Assembly: GCF_009830125.1 (NCBI RefSeq)
Contig: NZ_WUPT01000001.1
Coordinates: 682,001 to 746,000, forward strand
Reading direction: 5' to 3'
Source: Kangsaoukella pontilimi
Lineage (GTDB): Bacteria; Pseudomonadota; Alphaproteobacteria; Rhodobacterales; Rhodobacteraceae
DNA: 64,000 nucleotides
The notes under the pieces were generated by a model, which was not told where the DNA came from, did not search any database, and was given only the letters and a program-made list of their open reading frames with translations. Shown in pieces: positions 1 to 10,878 of the stretch (its first letter is position 1; the number at the start of each line of letters is the position of its first letter). A program made the position numbers and the translations under genes.

Positions 1-2
1 GT

Positions 3-80
3 ATCGCGGTGCCGCTTGTCGTGTTCTTCGCGATGCAGCGCTACCTCGTGCGCGGCCTTCTGGCCGGCTCGGTCAAGTAA
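3..80 (+). CDS. aglG: C-terminal end of a sugar ABC transporter permease (MalG/AglG type), cut by the window start
   Basis: Only the last 25 codons and stop are present. The peptide ends QRYLVRGLLAGSVK, the typical C-terminus of MalG-family inner-membrane permeases: a last hydrophobic segment, then the QRYxVRGLLAGxVK tail. The alpha-glucosidase gene follows after 25 bases and the matching ATPase gene after that, so this is most likely AglG, one of the two permeases of an alpha-glucoside importer. The gene symbol is inferred from this context. The rest of the gene lies upstream of the window. Confidence 0.7.
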   Translation: MAVPLVVFFAMQRYLVRGLLAGSVK

Positions 81-105
81 TCCGATAAGAGAAGAGAGTT
101 CCGAG

Positions 106-1761
106 ATGAGTTTCCTCGATCCCTGGGTCGATCAGAAGCCTGACCTGACCACCGATCCCGACTGGTGGCGCGGCGCGGTGATCTATCAGATCTATCCCCG
201 GTCCTATCAGGACAGCAACGGGGACGGGGTGGGCGACCTCTCGGGCATCATCCACCGGCTGCCGCATGTCGCCTCACTCGGTGTGGATGCGATCTGGATT
301 TCGCCCTTCTACCGCTCGCCCATGCTGGATTTCGGCTATGACGTGTCGGATTTCCGCGATGTCGATCCGCTCTTCGGCTCTCTGGGCGACTTCGACGCAC
401 TGGTGCAACGCGCGCATGAGCTGGGCGTGAAGGTTATCGTCGACCTTGTCCTCAGCCACACCTCGGACCAGCACCCCTGGTTCAAGGAAAGCCGGTCGAG
501 CCGCGATAACCCCAAGGCCGACTGGTATGTCTGGGCCGATCCCAAGCCAGATGGCACGCCGCCCAACAACTGGCTGTCGATTTTCGGCGGTTCGGCTTGG
601 GAATGGGACGGGCAGCGGATGCAGTACTATCTGCACAACTTCCTGACCCAGCAGCCCGACCTGAACTTCCACAGCGAAGAGGTCCGGAAAGAGCTTCTGG
701 ACGTTGCACGCTTCTGGCTCGACAGGGGCGTCGACGGGTTCCGGCTGGATACGGTGAACTTCTATTTCGCGGATGCCCAGCTTCGGGACAATCCGCCACT
801 GGCCGAAAGCGAGCGGAACGACAACACCGCGCCCTCGGTGAACCCCTATAACTATCAGGATCACCTCTACGACAAGACCCAGCCGGAAAACCTACAGTTC
901 CTGAAGGACTTCCGCGCCGTTCTTGATGAATATCCGGCGATCACATCGGTGGGCGAAATCGGGGAAAGCCAGCGCGGCACGCAGGTTCAGGCGCAGTACA
1001 CCTCCGAGGGACGTCTGCACATGGCCTATGACTTTGACCTTCTGGCGAATGCCTATCCGAGCGGCACCCGCATCGCCGCCGTGATGGACAAGATCGAGAC
1101 CCATGTCGCCAACGGCTGGGCCTGCTGGGCCTATTCGAACCACGATGTCGTGCGTCACACCTCGCGCTGGAACCTTGGTCCCGAGGCGCACCGCATCTAC
1201 GCGGCGCTGCTTCTGTCTCTGAAGGGGACGGCGTGCCTTTATCAGGGCGAGGAGCTGGGCCTGACCGAGGCCTATGTCCCCTTCGAGGACCTGCAGGACC
1301 CCTATGGCAAGCGCTTCTGGCCCAAGTTCAAGGGGCGCGACGGATGCCGGACACCCATGCCGTGGGCGGCAGATCGTGCCAATGGCGGTTTTTCCGACAA
1401 TAAGCCATGGCTGCCCGTGGCGATGGAACACGTCCAGAGCGCGGCCGAGGTGCAGCATGGCGATCCGGGTTCGATGCTGAATTTCTACCGGGAGATGATC
1501 GGCTTCCGCAAAGCCTATCCGGCGCTTCTCAAGGGCAGCTATCACGCGGTCGAGGCCGACGACACATACCTGTCCTTCATCCGTCGGCACGGCAATGTCG
1601 ACGTGTTCTGCGCCTTCAACCTGTCGGGCGAGCCGAGGGACGTCAAAATGCCGGACGGCGCGTGGCAGATCGACCGCGCCGCGCCGTTCACCATCGAAGA
1701 CACTGAAACGGGACCAAGATTGCCGGGGTGGCAGGCGCTTTTCGCCACCACCGGATCATAA
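106..1761 (+). CDS. aglA: Alpha-glucosidase, glycoside hydrolase family 13 (AglA type)
   Basis: Cytoplasmic hydrolase of alpha-1,4 glucosides delivered by the adjacent ABC importer. The 551-residue protein starts MSFLDPWVDQ; the reading frame stays open upstream, but that stretch overlaps the permease end, so the ATG at 106 is preferred. GH13 landmarks are visible: GDLSGIIHRL and GYDVSDFRDVDP near the N-terminus, then GFRLDTVNF with the nucleophile Asp at about 215. The acid/base is Glu about 284 (VGEIGE) and the third carboxylate Asp about 347 (YSNHD). QPDLNFH is the usual motif before the nucleophile. Length fits the family. No signal peptide. The ATPase gene follows after 19 bases, consistent with one operon. 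Confidence 0.93.
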   Translation: MSFLDPWVDQKPDLTTDPDWWRGAVIYQIYPRSYQDSNGDGVGDLSGIIHRLPHVASLGVDAIWISPFYRSPMLDFGYDVSDFRDVDPLFGSLGDFDALVQRAHELGVKVIVDLVLSHTSDQHPWFKESRSSRDNPKADWYVWADPKPDGTPPNNWLSIFGGSAWEWDGQRMQYYLHNFLTQQPDLNFHSEEVRKELLDVARFWLDRGVDGFRLDTVNFYFADAQLRDNPPLAESERNDNTAPSVNPYNYQDHLYDKTQPENLQFLKDFRAVLDEYPAITSVGEIGESQRGTQVQAQYTSEGRLHMAYDFDLLANAYPSGTRIAAVMDKIETHVANGWACWAYSNHDVVRHTSRWNLGPEAHRIYAALLLSLKGTACLYQGEELGLTEAYVPFEDLQDPYGKRFWPKFKGRDGCRTPMPWAADRANGGFSDNKPWLPVAMEHVQSAAEVQHGDPGSMLNFYREMIGFRKAYPALLKGSYHAVEADDTYLSFIRRHGNVDVFCAFNLSGEPRDVKMPDGAWQIDRAAPFTIEDTETGPRLPGWQALFATTGS

Positions 1762-1780
1762 GGATAAAAGGGAGGGAGTT

Positions 1781-2908
1781 ATGGCCGATCTGTTGCTGAC
1801 GGATGTCGCTAAGTCCTACGGAAGCGTCGATGTCCTCAAGGACATCAATCTGGATATCAAGAAGGGCGAGCTCATCGTCTTCGTCGGACCGTCGGGCTGC
1901 GGGAAGTCCACGCTCCTTCGCATGATCGCCGGACTGGAAAAGATCACCGGCGGTGAGCTTCAGATCGACGGGATGGTCGTCAACGACGTGCCGCCCTCCG
2001 AGCGGGGCATCGCGATGGTGTTCCAATCTTACGCGCTCTATCCGCATATGACGGTCCGCGAGAACATGCAGTTCGCGCTGAAGATCGCCAAGAAGAGCCA
2101 GGAAGAGATCGATGAGCGCGTCGAGAAGGCCGCCAAGATCCTTCAGCTTCACAACCTTTTGGACCGCCTTCCCAAGGCCCTCTCGGGCGGTCAGCGCCAG
2201 CGTGTCGCCATCGGCCGGTCGATCGTGCGGGACCCCAAGGTCTATCTGTTCGACGAGCCGCTTTCGAACCTCGACGCCGCGCTTCGCGTCGCGACCCGGA
2301 TCGAGATCGCGCAGCTGAAAGAGGCGATGCCCGACTCGACCATGATCTACGTGACCCACGACCAGGTCGAAGCCATGACGCTCGCCACCCGGATCGTCGT
2401 TCTGGCAGGCGGCGGTATCGCGCAGGTCGGCTCTCCGCTCGAACTCTATGAGCGCCCTGAGAACGAGTTCGTGGCACAGTTCATCGGCTCGCCTTCGATG
2501 AACCTTCTGCCGGGCAAGATCGTCGGCACCGGCGACCAGACCACGGTCGAGGTCGTGGGCGGCGGCACGGCTGTGTCCAACGTGCCTTCGCGGCCCGAGG
2601 ACATGGGCAAGGACGTCAATATTGGCGTCCGGCCTGAGGATTTCGTCGCCGCCGATCCGGGCGCCGGATACATCTACAGGGGCATCGTGAATATCACCGA
2701 AGCCCTGGGCGAGGTGACGCTTCTCTATTTCGAGCCGCAGGACGGCCGTGACCCGGTCATCGGCAAGCTGCAGGGCATTCACAAGAACCTGCGCGGAAAC
2801 GAAGTCTATCTGGGCGCCGATCCGTCGAAGGTGCATGTCTTCATGGACACCCAGTCGCTTCTCTATCGCGACCGCCCGATCAAGCGGATCGCCACCAAGG
2901 CGCACTAG
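1781..2908 (+). CDS. aglK: ABC transporter ATP-binding protein, alpha-glucoside/UgpC-like (AglK)
   Basis: Energises sugar import at the inner membrane. The 375-residue protein has Walker A GPSGCGKST at about 36-44, a Q-loop (VFQSYALYPHMTV), the signature LSGGQRQRVAIGR, Walker B VYLFDEPLSNLD and the switch His in YVTHDQ. A C-terminal TOBE/MalK-like regulatory region follows (NIGVRPEDF, then FMDTQSLLYRD). The ATG at 1781 is preceded by a strong GGAGGGAG ribosome site. It closes the alpha-glucoside operon and is followed by a hairpin terminator. Members of this family (MalK/UgpC/MsmX) can serve several sugar importers, so the substrate is inferred from the neighbouring glucosidase. Confidence 0.93.
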   Translation: MADLLLTDVAKSYGSVDVLKDINLDIKKGELIVFVGPSGCGKSTLLRMIAGLEKITGGELQIDGMVVNDVPPSERGIAMVFQSYALYPHMTVRENMQFALKIAKKSQEEIDERVEKAAKILQLHNLLDRLPKALSGGQRQRVAIGRSIVRDPKVYLFDEPLSNLDAALRVATRIEIAQLKEAMPDSTMIYVTHDQVEAMTLATRIVVLAGGGIAQVGSPLELYERPENEFVAQFIGSPSMNLLPGKIVGTGDQTTVEVVGGGTAVSNVPSRPEDMGKDVNIGVRPEDFVAADPGAGYIYRGIVNITEALGEVTLLYFEPQDGRDPVIGKLQGIHKNLRGNEVYLGADPSKVHVFMDTQSLLYRDRPIKRIATKAH

Positions 2909-2932
2909 TCGCCGGTACTTCTTCCGACTGAA

Positions 2933-2961
2933 GCGCCCCGCCAGCCGGCGGGGCGTTTTCG
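2933..2961 (+). terminator. Intrinsic terminator of the alpha-glucoside operon
   Basis: Nine-base-pair stem CGCCCCGCC (2934-2942) and GGCGGGGCG (2947-2955) with a four-base loop, followed by TTTT. It lies 25 bases after the ATPase stop and before the aldolase gene. Confidence 0.8.
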
Positions 2962-3033
2962 TTCCGGGAACCGGCCGGGTGGCGATTGCATCCGCCGGGG
3001 TTTTCCGGTCATCTCGCCAGCGAACAAGGGAGT

Positions 3034-3822
3034 ATGATGATGCCGGTTCCGGTCAACAGGCTGAAGGCGGCGCTTGCCGCGGGCGAGTGCCAGATGGGTC
3101 TCTGGCTGGCCATGGCCCACCCGACGAGCGCCGAGATCGCCTCCAAGGCGGGTTTCGACTGGTGCCTGATCGATGGCGAGCACGCGCCGAACGACATTCC
3201 CCTGATCCTCGAACAGCTCCGCGCCATGGGCGGGGGGCAGGCGACGCCGGTGGTGCGACTGCCCGTGGGCGACCCGATGCTGGTTAAACGGACGCTCGAT
3301 CTTGGGGTGCAGTCGCTGGTCGTACCGATGATCAATACCGTGGACGAGGCGCGCGCCATGGTCCGCGCCACGCGCTATCCGCCAGAGGGTATGCGCGGCG
3401 TCGGAGCGGCGATGGCACGGGCGGCGAATTTTGGTGAGATCACCGATGTGGTCACCACCGCAAACGATCAGATCTGCCTTTTCGTTCAGGCCGAAAGCCG
3501 CGAAGCGCTGGCAAATCTCGACGAGATCTCGGCGCTGGACGGGATCGACGGCGTCTTTCTCGGCCCGGCGGACCTTGCTGCCGATATGGGCCACCCCGGC
3601 AACCCCGCAGCGGAAGAGGTTCAGGCCGCTCTGCGCGATGCGGTGGCCCGGATCGCACGCGCCGGCAAGGCGGCGGGCATCATCGATTTCAATCCGGAGA
3701 AAGCCGCTGCCTGGGTCCGCGCAGGCGCGCGCTTCGTTGCGGTGGGCGGTGACGTCTCGATCCTCGCGCGCGGCATTCGTGCGGCGGCGGCGGAGGCTGC
3801 TTCCGTCAAGGCGGCTCTCTGA
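3034..3822 (+). CDS. HpcH/HpaI aldolase family protein
   Basis: Predicted class II (divalent-metal) aldolase acting on 2-keto-3-deoxy acids such as 4-hydroxy-2-oxoheptanedioate; the real substrate cannot be read from sequence. About 262 residues, one TIM-barrel domain. Visible landmarks: LIDGEHAPND (catalytic His), PVVRLP (Arg), SLVVPMINTVDEARAMV, GVGAAMARAANFG, VQAESREALANLDEI (metal-binding Glu) and VFLGPADLAADMG (metal-binding Asp). Three consecutive ATG codons stand at 3034, 3037 and 3040 behind AAGGGAG, so the exact start is uncertain by two codons. It stands alone between the terminator of the sugar operon and the guaB spacer, and no pathway partner is next to it. Confidence 0.88.
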   Translation: MMMPVPVNRLKAALAAGECQMGLWLAMAHPTSAEIASKAGFDWCLIDGEHAPNDIPLILEQLRAMGGGQATPVVRLPVGDPMLVKRTLDLGVQSLVVPMINTVDEARAMVRATRYPPEGMRGVGAAMARAANFGEITDVVTTANDQICLFVQAESREALANLDEISALDGIDGVFLGPADLAADMGHPGNPAAEEVQAALRDAVARIARAGKAAGIIDFNPEKAAAWVRAGARFVAVGGDVSILARGIRAAAAEAASVKAAL

Positions 3823-5586
<1,764 letters not shown>

Positions 5587-5589
5587 GCC

Positions 5590-6756
5590 ATGACGCCCGC
5601 CGCACGATGGGCCGCCGCGATCGAGATTCTCGACCGCGTGGCCGAGGGGCAGGCCGTCGAACAGGCGCTGACCACATGGGGGCGGCGCGCGCGCTATGGC
5701 GGCTCGAAGGACCGGGCCGCGGTCAGGGATATCGTTTTCGACATCACCCGCCGCCGCAGGTCTGCCGCCTGGGCGGGCGGTGGCGAGACGGGGCGCGCGC
5801 TGGCGCTCGGTGCGCTCAGGCTTGACGGGGACGATCCGGATCAGGTCTTTACCGGCGCGCAATATGCGCCCGAGGCATTAAGTGAAGGCGAGCGAACGGC
5901 GGGCAAGGACATCACCACCGCGCCCCGCGCGACGCGCCTCGATTTGCAGGACTGGGTGCTCGGCCCGCTCGACAGGGCGTTGGGGGAAACCGCCGACGCT
6001 GTGGCCGAGGCTCTGAGGCACCGCGCACCGGTCACCCTTCGGGCCAACCTTGCCCGCGCCACGCGGGACGAGGTCATGACCGCTCTCGCCACGGCCGGCT
6101 ATGGTGTCGCGCCGGTGGAGCTGAGCGCAACCGCGATCCGGCTCACGGATCGCGTCCGTGGTCTTCAGACCACGGCCCCGTTCGAGGCGGGTCTGTTCGA
6201 AATGCAGGACGCGGCGAGCCAGGCTGTGGTGGATCGTCTTGGCGACGATCTGAGCGGGCTCGACGTGTTGGATTATTGCGCGGGAGGCGGTGGCAAGGCG
6301 CTGGCCCTGGCGGCGCGGGGCGCGCGCGTGACGGCCCATGACGCCGATCCCGACCGCATGCGCGATCTGCCTGTACGCGCCGCGCGGGCCGGTGTGAGTG
6401 TTGCTATCACCCGAGCGGTGGAGGGTCGGTTCGATCTGGTCCTTTGCGATGCGCCCTGTTCGGGAAGCGGGGCGTGGCGGCGGCAACCCGAGGGCAAGTG
6501 GCGGCTGACCGAGGCGCGTTTGGCTGAGCTGACGCGCATCCAGGACGATATTCTCGACACTGCCTCCGGGCTTGTCTCGGAGAAGGGCCGGCTTGCCTAT
6601 GCGACCTGTTCGCTCTTCCGTGACGAGAACGAAGAGCGCGTCGCTGCCTTTCTCGAACGGCAGGACGGGCGTTGGCGCCAGAGCGACGAACTTCGGCTGT
6701 CGCCGCTCGACGGTGGCGATGGCTTCTATCTCGCCGTTCTGGAACGCCAGAGATAA
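5590..6756 (+). CDS. RsmB/NOP-family class I SAM-dependent RNA (cytosine-5) methyltransferase
   Basis: Predicted to methylate C5 of a cytosine in rRNA, probably 16S rRNA C967 as for RsmB. 388 residues. The N-terminal part (WAAAIEILDRVAEG, SKDRAAVRDIVFDI) resembles the NusB-like region of RsmB. The C-terminal Rossmann domain has the SAM motif LDYCAGGGGKALALAARGAR, the acid AHDADPDRM, motif IV LCDAPCSGSGAWRRQPEGKW (Cys of PC) and motif VI YATCSLFRDENEERV (catalytic Cys of TC). Both cysteines of the two-cysteine mechanism are present. The exact target is inferred. It sits just behind guaB. Confidence 0.87.
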   Translation: MTPAARWAAAIEILDRVAEGQAVEQALTTWGRRARYGGSKDRAAVRDIVFDITRRRRSAAWAGGGETGRALALGALRLDGDDPDQVFTGAQYAPEALSEGERTAGKDITTAPRATRLDLQDWVLGPLDRALGETADAVAEALRHRAPVTLRANLARATRDEVMTALATAGYGVAPVELSATAIRLTDRVRGLQTTAPFEAGLFEMQDAASQAVVDRLGDDLSGLDVLDYCAGGGGKALALAARGARVTAHDADPDRMRDLPVRAARAGVSVAITRAVEGRFDLVLCDAPCSGSGAWRRQPEGKWRLTEARLAELTRIQDDILDTASGLVSEKGRLAYATCSLFRDENEERVAAFLERQDGRWRQSDELRLSPLDGGDGFYLAVLERQR

Positions 6757-6777
6757 TCTCCCCCATTTCCCGAATAG

Positions 6778-6793
6778 TTAATCCGCCGTTAAC
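6778..6793. promoter_or_regulatory. Perfect CtrA binding site upstream of cckA
   Basis: TTAA (6778-6781), seven bases TCCGCCG, then TTAAC (6789-6793). This matches the full alphaproteobacterial CtrA consensus TTAA-N7-TTAAC, 54 bases before the cckA start. CckA is the kinase at the head of the CckA-ChpT-CtrA relay, so the site suggests feedback control. Confidence 0.75.
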
Positions 6794-6847
6794 GATTGGC
6801 GGCGCATAGACGAAGCCAGACGCTTTTTCGGAAAGTGGAGGGCAGGT

Positions 6848-8968
6848 TTGGCATTGATGACGCCAGAGACGGATGTCCGCTCAAAAGGTCCGGGCGCCGG
6901 GCCGGGTGGTGCCGTTGTGCTTGCGCTCATCGCCGTCCTGGCCGCATCGCTGCTGACCGCGCTTCTTTTGCCGGGTCCCGTTCTTCCGGTCCTCCTGGCC
7001 GGTGTGCTGGCAGGCAGCCTGTCCATGGCTGCGATTCTGGCTGCAGTCCCCGTATGCCTTGGCCTCTCGTCCCGGCTGGTGGCGAGACTTGTCCTTCATC
7101 ACGCAGAGCGTGACCCCGGACCTTTCGTTCTGACCGATCTTGCGGGGAATACGCTTGGCGCGAACCCGGCGTTTCTTCAGGCTCTTCCGCCTGGGCGGAT
7201 CGCCACGCTGTCCGATATGCTGAGCGATCATCTGGCCAGCCCTGAATCGGTTATCGGGTCGCTTCTGAGCCGCGCCAACCGCGACGGCGCCGCCCGCTCC
7301 GTGACCGAGGGGGCGCAGCCGACGATCCTCACCGCGCGCCGGCTTGGGCGCTTGCGGGTCGGCTGGCGGCTGGAATTGCCTCCTCAGAACACCCTCCGGT
7401 CTCATGGAGCGCCTGCCGGGGAAGTGGGCCACGCCCCTCGGACCGATGATGGCGCGAATATCGGGGGCAGGGACCGCCCCGCCGCCGGTCTGGAAGAGGC
7501 CCTGCCCGCCGCCCTTATCAAGATCGCCAAGGATGGCAGCATCCGCGAGGCGAATGGCGCGGCACGGACTCTTTTGCACCTTCAGGCGGATGACTATCCG
7601 GCGTTCCACGATCTCGCCGAGGGGGTGGGGCGGCCCATCTCCGAATGGCTGGCGGACGCCTTCGACGGGCGCGGTCTGAACCGGTCCGAGGTTCTGCGCA
7701 GCACGCGTGTGGGGCGCGACCTCTATCTGCAGGTCACGCTCGGGCGCATCGAAGAGCGGGGCGAGGTGCTGATCATCGCCATCCTGCATGACGCGACGGA
7801 GGTGAAATCGCTCGAGGCGCAGTTCGTCCAAAGCCAGAAAATGCAGGCGATCGGACAGCTTGCGGGCGGCGTGGCGCATGATTTCAACAACCTGCTGACG
7901 GCCATCAGCGGGCATTGCGATCTGCTGCTTCTACGTCAGGACGAGAACAGCGCCGACTATGCCGACCTGATGCAGATCTCGCAGAATGCCAACCGCGCGG
8001 CGAGCCTCGTGGGTCAGCTTCTCGCGTTCTCGCGCAAACAGACGATGAAGCCTCAGATTCTGGATCTGGCCGAGACGATGGCCGATCTGACCCATCTGCT
8101 GAACCGGCTCGTGGGCGAGAAAATTACGCTGGATCTGGATGTGCAGAGCCCCAACAAGGTCATCCGCACAGACAGACGCCAGTTCGAGCAGGTGGTCATG
8201 AACCTTGTCGTGAACGCCCGCGACGCAATGCCGAACGGCGGCCGCGTCGGGATTGCCGTCAGGGAAGAAACGCTGGACAGCCCTCTCGAACGCGACCGGG
8301 CCGAGGTGCCACGGGGAGACTACCTGGTGGTCACCGTTGCGGATGAAGGCATCGGGATCGACCCGGATTCGCTCCAGAAGATATTCGAGCCCTTCTTCAC
8401 GACCAAGAAAACGGGCGAGGGGACGGGGCTTGGCCTTTCCATGGCCTACGGCATCGTCAAGCAGTCGGGCGGGTTCATTTTCGCCGAAAGTACGGCGGGC
8501 CGTGGCACATGCTTTACCCTCTACTTCCCCGCGATGGACAAGCCGTTGAAGGTTGCAGGTACCTCCGGCGCGGCCAGGCAGCGACCGCGCGCACCTGTCG
8601 GAGAAGGTGTGGTCCTTCTGGTCGAGGATGAGGCACCCGTACGCGCTTTCGCGGCGCGCGCGCTCCGGATGCGCGGATATACCGTGATCGAAGCCGCCGA
8701 TGCCGAAGAGGCTTTGAAGAAACTGGAAGACCGTTCGCTCGACGTGGACCTGTTCATCACCGATGTGATCATGCCCGGAATGGACGGGCCAAGCTGGGTC
8801 CGAGAGGCGCTGAAAGACCGGCCGGACACGCGCGTGGTTTTCGTCTCGGGTTACGCCGAGGAAAGCCTTTCCGAGCACCAGTCGCGAATCCCCAATTCCG
8901 TCTTTCTGCCCAAGCCGTTTTCGCTGTCCGATCTCACGACGGTGGTTCACAGGCAACTCGCCGCCTGA
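6848..8968 (+). CDS. cckA: Hybrid histidine kinase CckA
   Basis: Membrane sensor kinase that feeds phosphate through ChpT to CtrA. 706 residues from the TTG at 6848, which has GGAG at ideal spacing; an ATG nine bases later (6857) is the alternative. Two hydrophobic segments lie at about residues 18-65, then PAS-like sensing regions. The HisKA box [13 protein letters not shown] has its phosphoacceptor His at about 344. The ATPase has an N box ([14 protein letters not shown]), G1 (DEGIGIDPD) and F/G2 boxes ([19 protein letters not shown]). A C-terminal receiver ([26 protein letters not shown]) has its Asp at about 639. The domain order and the HDFNNLLTA box are diagnostic of CckA. A CtrA box lies upstream. 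Confidence 0.94.
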   Translation: MALMTPETDVRSKGPGAGPGGAVVLALIAVLAASLLTALLLPGPVLPVLLAGVLAGSLSMAAILAAVPVCLGLSSRLVARLVLHHAERDPGPFVLTDLAGNTLGANPAFLQALPPGRIATLSDMLSDHLASPESVIGSLLSRANRDGAARSVTEGAQPTILTARRLGRLRVGWRLELPPQNTLRSHGAPAGEVGHAPRTDDGANIGGRDRPAAGLEEALPAALIKIAKDGSIREANGAARTLLHLQADDYPAFHDLAEGVGRPISEWLADAFDGRGLNRSEVLRSTRVGRDLYLQVTLGRIEERGEVLIIAILHDATEVKSLEAQFVQSQKMQAIGQLAGGVAHDFNNLLTAISGHCDLLLLRQDENSADYADLMQISQNANRAASLVGQLLAFSRKQTMKPQILDLAETMADLTHLLNRLVGEKITLDLDVQSPNKVIRTDRRQFEQVVMNLVVNARDAMPNGGRVGIAVREETLDSPLERDRAEVPRGDYLVVTVADEGIGIDPDSLQKIFEPFFTTKKTGEGTGLGLSMAYGIVKQSGGFIFAESTAGRGTCFTLYFPAMDKPLKVAGTSGAARQRPRAPVGEGVVLLVEDEAPVRAFAARALRMRGYTVIEAADAEEALKKLEDRSLDVDLFITDVIMPGMDGPSWVREALKDRPDTRVVFVSGYAEESLSEHQSRIPNSVFLPKPFSLSDLTTVVHRQLAA

Positions 8969-8975
8969 ACCGGCG

Positions 8976-8991
8976 GTAACGCCCCCTTAAC
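8976..8991. promoter_or_regulatory. Near-consensus CtrA-type site between cckA and recA
   Basis: GTAA (8976-8979), seven bases, TTAAC (8987-8991): one mismatch to TTAA-N7-TTAAC. It lies 33-48 bases upstream of the probable recA -35 element. Confidence 0.4.
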
Positions 8992-9023
8992 CACCTGTAT
9001 GATTAGAGTTTGAAACAAATCTA

Positions 9024-9052
9024 TTGAAATGTTCGCGTTTTGGTCTCATACA
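9024..9052 (+). promoter_or_regulatory. Probable recA promoter
   Basis: TTGAAA (9024-9029), 17-base spacer, CATACA (9047-9052). The -10 element is weak, as is common for LexA-controlled promoters. The SOS box starts ten bases downstream. Confidence 0.55.
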
Positions 9053-9061
9053 GTGCGACAA

Positions 9062-9076
9062 GAACAAGAGGCGAAC
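9062..9076. promoter_or_regulatory. LexA (SOS) box of recA
   Basis: GAAC (9062-9065), seven bases AAGAGGC, GAAC (9073-9076). This is the alphaproteobacterial SOS operator GTTC-N7-GTTC read on the other strand. It lies at the expected transcription start, so LexA would block recA initiation. Confidence 0.85.
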
Positions 9077-9126
9077 ATGAGCATCGTTGCCGCCCGCTGG
9101 CGGCTGTGAAATAAGGAACAGGACCT

Positions 9127-10209
9127 ATGGCTGCGGCAGAGCTTCTCTCGATGAGCGACAAGACAAAATCGGACAAGGCCAAGGCGCTGGAATCGGCGCT
9201 GGCACAGATCGAACGCCAATTCGGCAAGGGCTCGATCATGAAGCTCGGGGGCGACAATGCGCTGCCCGAAATCGAGGCAACGTCCACCGGATCGCTTGGT
9301 CTCGACATCGCTCTCGGCATCGGCGGTCTGCCCAAGGGCCGGATCGTCGAGATCTACGGGCCGGAAAGCTCGGGCAAGACGACGCTGACGCTGCACTGCG
9401 TGGCGGAAGAGCAGAAGAAAGGCGGCGTCTGCGCCTTTGTCGACGCCGAGCATGCGCTCGATCCGCAATATGCCAAGAAGCTGGGCGTGAATCTGGACGA
9501 GCTTCTGATTTCGCAGCCGGATACGGGCGAGCAGGCGCTGGAAATCACCGACACGCTGGTGCGGTCCGGCGCAGTCTCGATGGTCATCGTCGACTCGGTC
9601 GCCGCGCTGACCCCCAAGAGCGAGCTGGAAGGCGACATGGGCGACTCGTCCGTGGGCGTCCATGCCCGCCTGATGAGCCAGGCGATGCGGAAGCTCACCG
9701 GCTCGATCGCGCGGTCGAACTGCATGGTGATCTTCATCAACCAGATCCGGATGAAGATCGGCGTCATGTTCGGCAGCCCGGAAACGACGACCGGCGGCAA
9801 CGCTCTGAAATTCTACTCTTCCGTCCGTCTCGACATTCGCCGGATCGGCGCGATCAAGGATCGCGACGAAGTGGTCGGCAACACCACCCGCGTGAAGGTG
9901 GTCAAGAACAAGGTGGCCCCGCCCTTCAAGCAGGTGGAATTCGACATCATGTATGGCGAAGGCATCTCGAAGACCGGCGAGCTTCTGGACCTTGGCGTCA
10001 AGGCCGGCGTGGTCGAGAAATCCGGATCATGGTTCAGCTATGGCGATGAGCGGATCGGGCAGGGGCGTGAGAACGCCAAGACCTTCCTGAAGGAAAACGC
10101 CGATATCGCCTGGGAGATAGAGGACAAGATTCGCGCGGCACACGGTCTCGATTTCGATGGGGCGGACATGGATGCCGACGAAGGCGATGACGGGCTGATC
10201 GAGGCCTGA
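9127..10209 (+). CDS. recA: Recombinase RecA
   Basis: DNA strand exchange and LexA self-cleavage co-protease. 360 residues. Walker [10 protein letters not shown] at about 78-86, the makes-ATP-hydrolysis region [13 protein letters not shown], Walker [12 protein letters not shown], loop L1 [20 protein letters not shown], loop L2 [18 protein letters not shown] and the acidic C-terminal tail ([10 protein letters not shown]). The ATG at 9127 follows AAGGA. An SOS box and a near-consensus CtrA site lie upstream, so DNA damage and possibly cell-cycle or competence signals may control it. A strong terminator follows. Confidence 0.98.
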   Translation: MAAAELLSMSDKTKSDKAKALESALAQIERQFGKGSIMKLGGDNALPEIEATSTGSLGLDIALGIGGLPKGRIVEIYGPESSGKTTLTLHCVAEEQKKGGVCAFVDAEHALDPQYAKKLGVNLDELLISQPDTGEQALEITDTLVRSGAVSMVIVDSVAALTPKSELEGDMGDSSVGVHARLMSQAMRKLTGSIARSNCMVIFINQIRMKIGVMFGSPETTTGGNALKFYSSVRLDIRRIGAIKDRDEVVGNTTRVKVVKNKVAPPFKQVEFDIMYGEGISKTGELLDLGVKAGVVEKSGSWFSYGDERIGQGRENAKTFLKENADIAWEIEDKIRAAHGLDFDGADMDADEGDDGLIEA

Positions 10210-10251
10210 TCGAAAAAAAGTATTTGCGCCCGGGCAAAGCCCGGTCGCGGT

Positions 10252-10281
10252 GGGGCCGTCGCTGTCGCGACGGCCCTTTTT
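10252..10281 (+). terminator. Intrinsic terminator of recA
   Basis: Stem GGGCCGTCGC (10253-10262) and GCGACGGCCC (10267-10276), loop TGTC, followed by TTTTT (10277-10281). Confidence 0.9.
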
Positions 10282-10285
10282 CATG

Positions 10286-10394
10286 CCTCCGACGGGAGTA
10301 TTTTCACCAAGAAGAAGAAAATTTGACTCAAATTGTCCCCGTTGGGTTTCCGCATTTTGCGGTTTCTTCTTGGTCCAAATACTCCCGCCGGAGG
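10286..10394. repeat. Dispersed palindromic intergenic element, copy 2 (most complete)
   Basis: A 109-base inverted repeat. The left end starts CCTCC and runs through GGGAGTATTTTCACCAAGAA. The right end mirrors it: TTCTTCTTGGTCCAAATACT then CCCGCCGGAGG. The inner palindrome AATTTGACTCAAATT (10320-10334) differs from copy 1 only at its central base. It lies between the recA terminator and the 3' end of the convergent MOSC gene. Confidence 0.8.
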
Positions 10395-10402
10395 AGGAAA
10401 AG

Positions 10403-10861
10403 TCATTCGCCCGGTAAAGGAACCACGCTGGCTCCAAGCGACACGGTGCCCGAGTGCACTACGCTCGCATAGACGCCGCCATGCCCGCGCACGGCCGAAT
10501 ATCCGCCATGACCCAGCGCTTTTTCCATCCGGGAGCAGGGCGGGCAGGGGCCGGTCACCTCGATCACGGCGTCCCCGAGGCCCAGCCGTCGGTGCCGCGC
10601 GGCCAGAAGGTTCAGGCCGGAAACGACGATGTTGCGGCGGAGGAGGGCGGGGTCGATGCGGTCTCTTTCAAGAAGCGCCGCGATGACAGGCAGATGCTCG
10701 GCCTGGATCAATGTGAGCGCACGTTTGCCGGCGCGCGCGTGGTCCCCCTGAAGGCCGTTTTCGAGAAGCGCGGCCTCTGCCACAGATACGGTCGCCGCCA
10801 GCCGTTCGGGCCGGATCAGGATCGTCTCGATCCGGCCGGGCCTGGCGTGGCGCCCCATCAT
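10403..10861 (-). CDS. MOSC domain-containing protein
   Basis: MOSC (molybdenum cofactor sulfurase C-terminal) domains bind sulfur or molybdopterin species through a conserved Cys; stand-alone bacterial members belong to the YiiM-like group, but the substrate here is unknown. 152 residues, essentially one domain. Visible: [38 protein letters not shown] and the Cys-containing [13 protein letters not shown]. The start has two ATG codons in a row (10861 and 10858). It is the last gene of a minus-strand group alaS, DUF1330, MOSC, beginning 17 bases after the DUF1330 stop. The coupling to alaS is probably positional. Confidence 0.85.
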   Translation of the reverse strand: MMGRHARPGRIETILIRPERLAATVSVAEAALLENGLQGDHARAGKRALTLIQAEHLPVIAALLERDRIDPALLRRNIVVSGLNLLAARHRRLGLGDAVIEVTGPCPPCSRMEKALGHGGYSAVRGHGGVYASVVHSGTVSLGASVVPLPGE

Positions 10862-10878
10862 GTCGGACAGAAGGGCCG

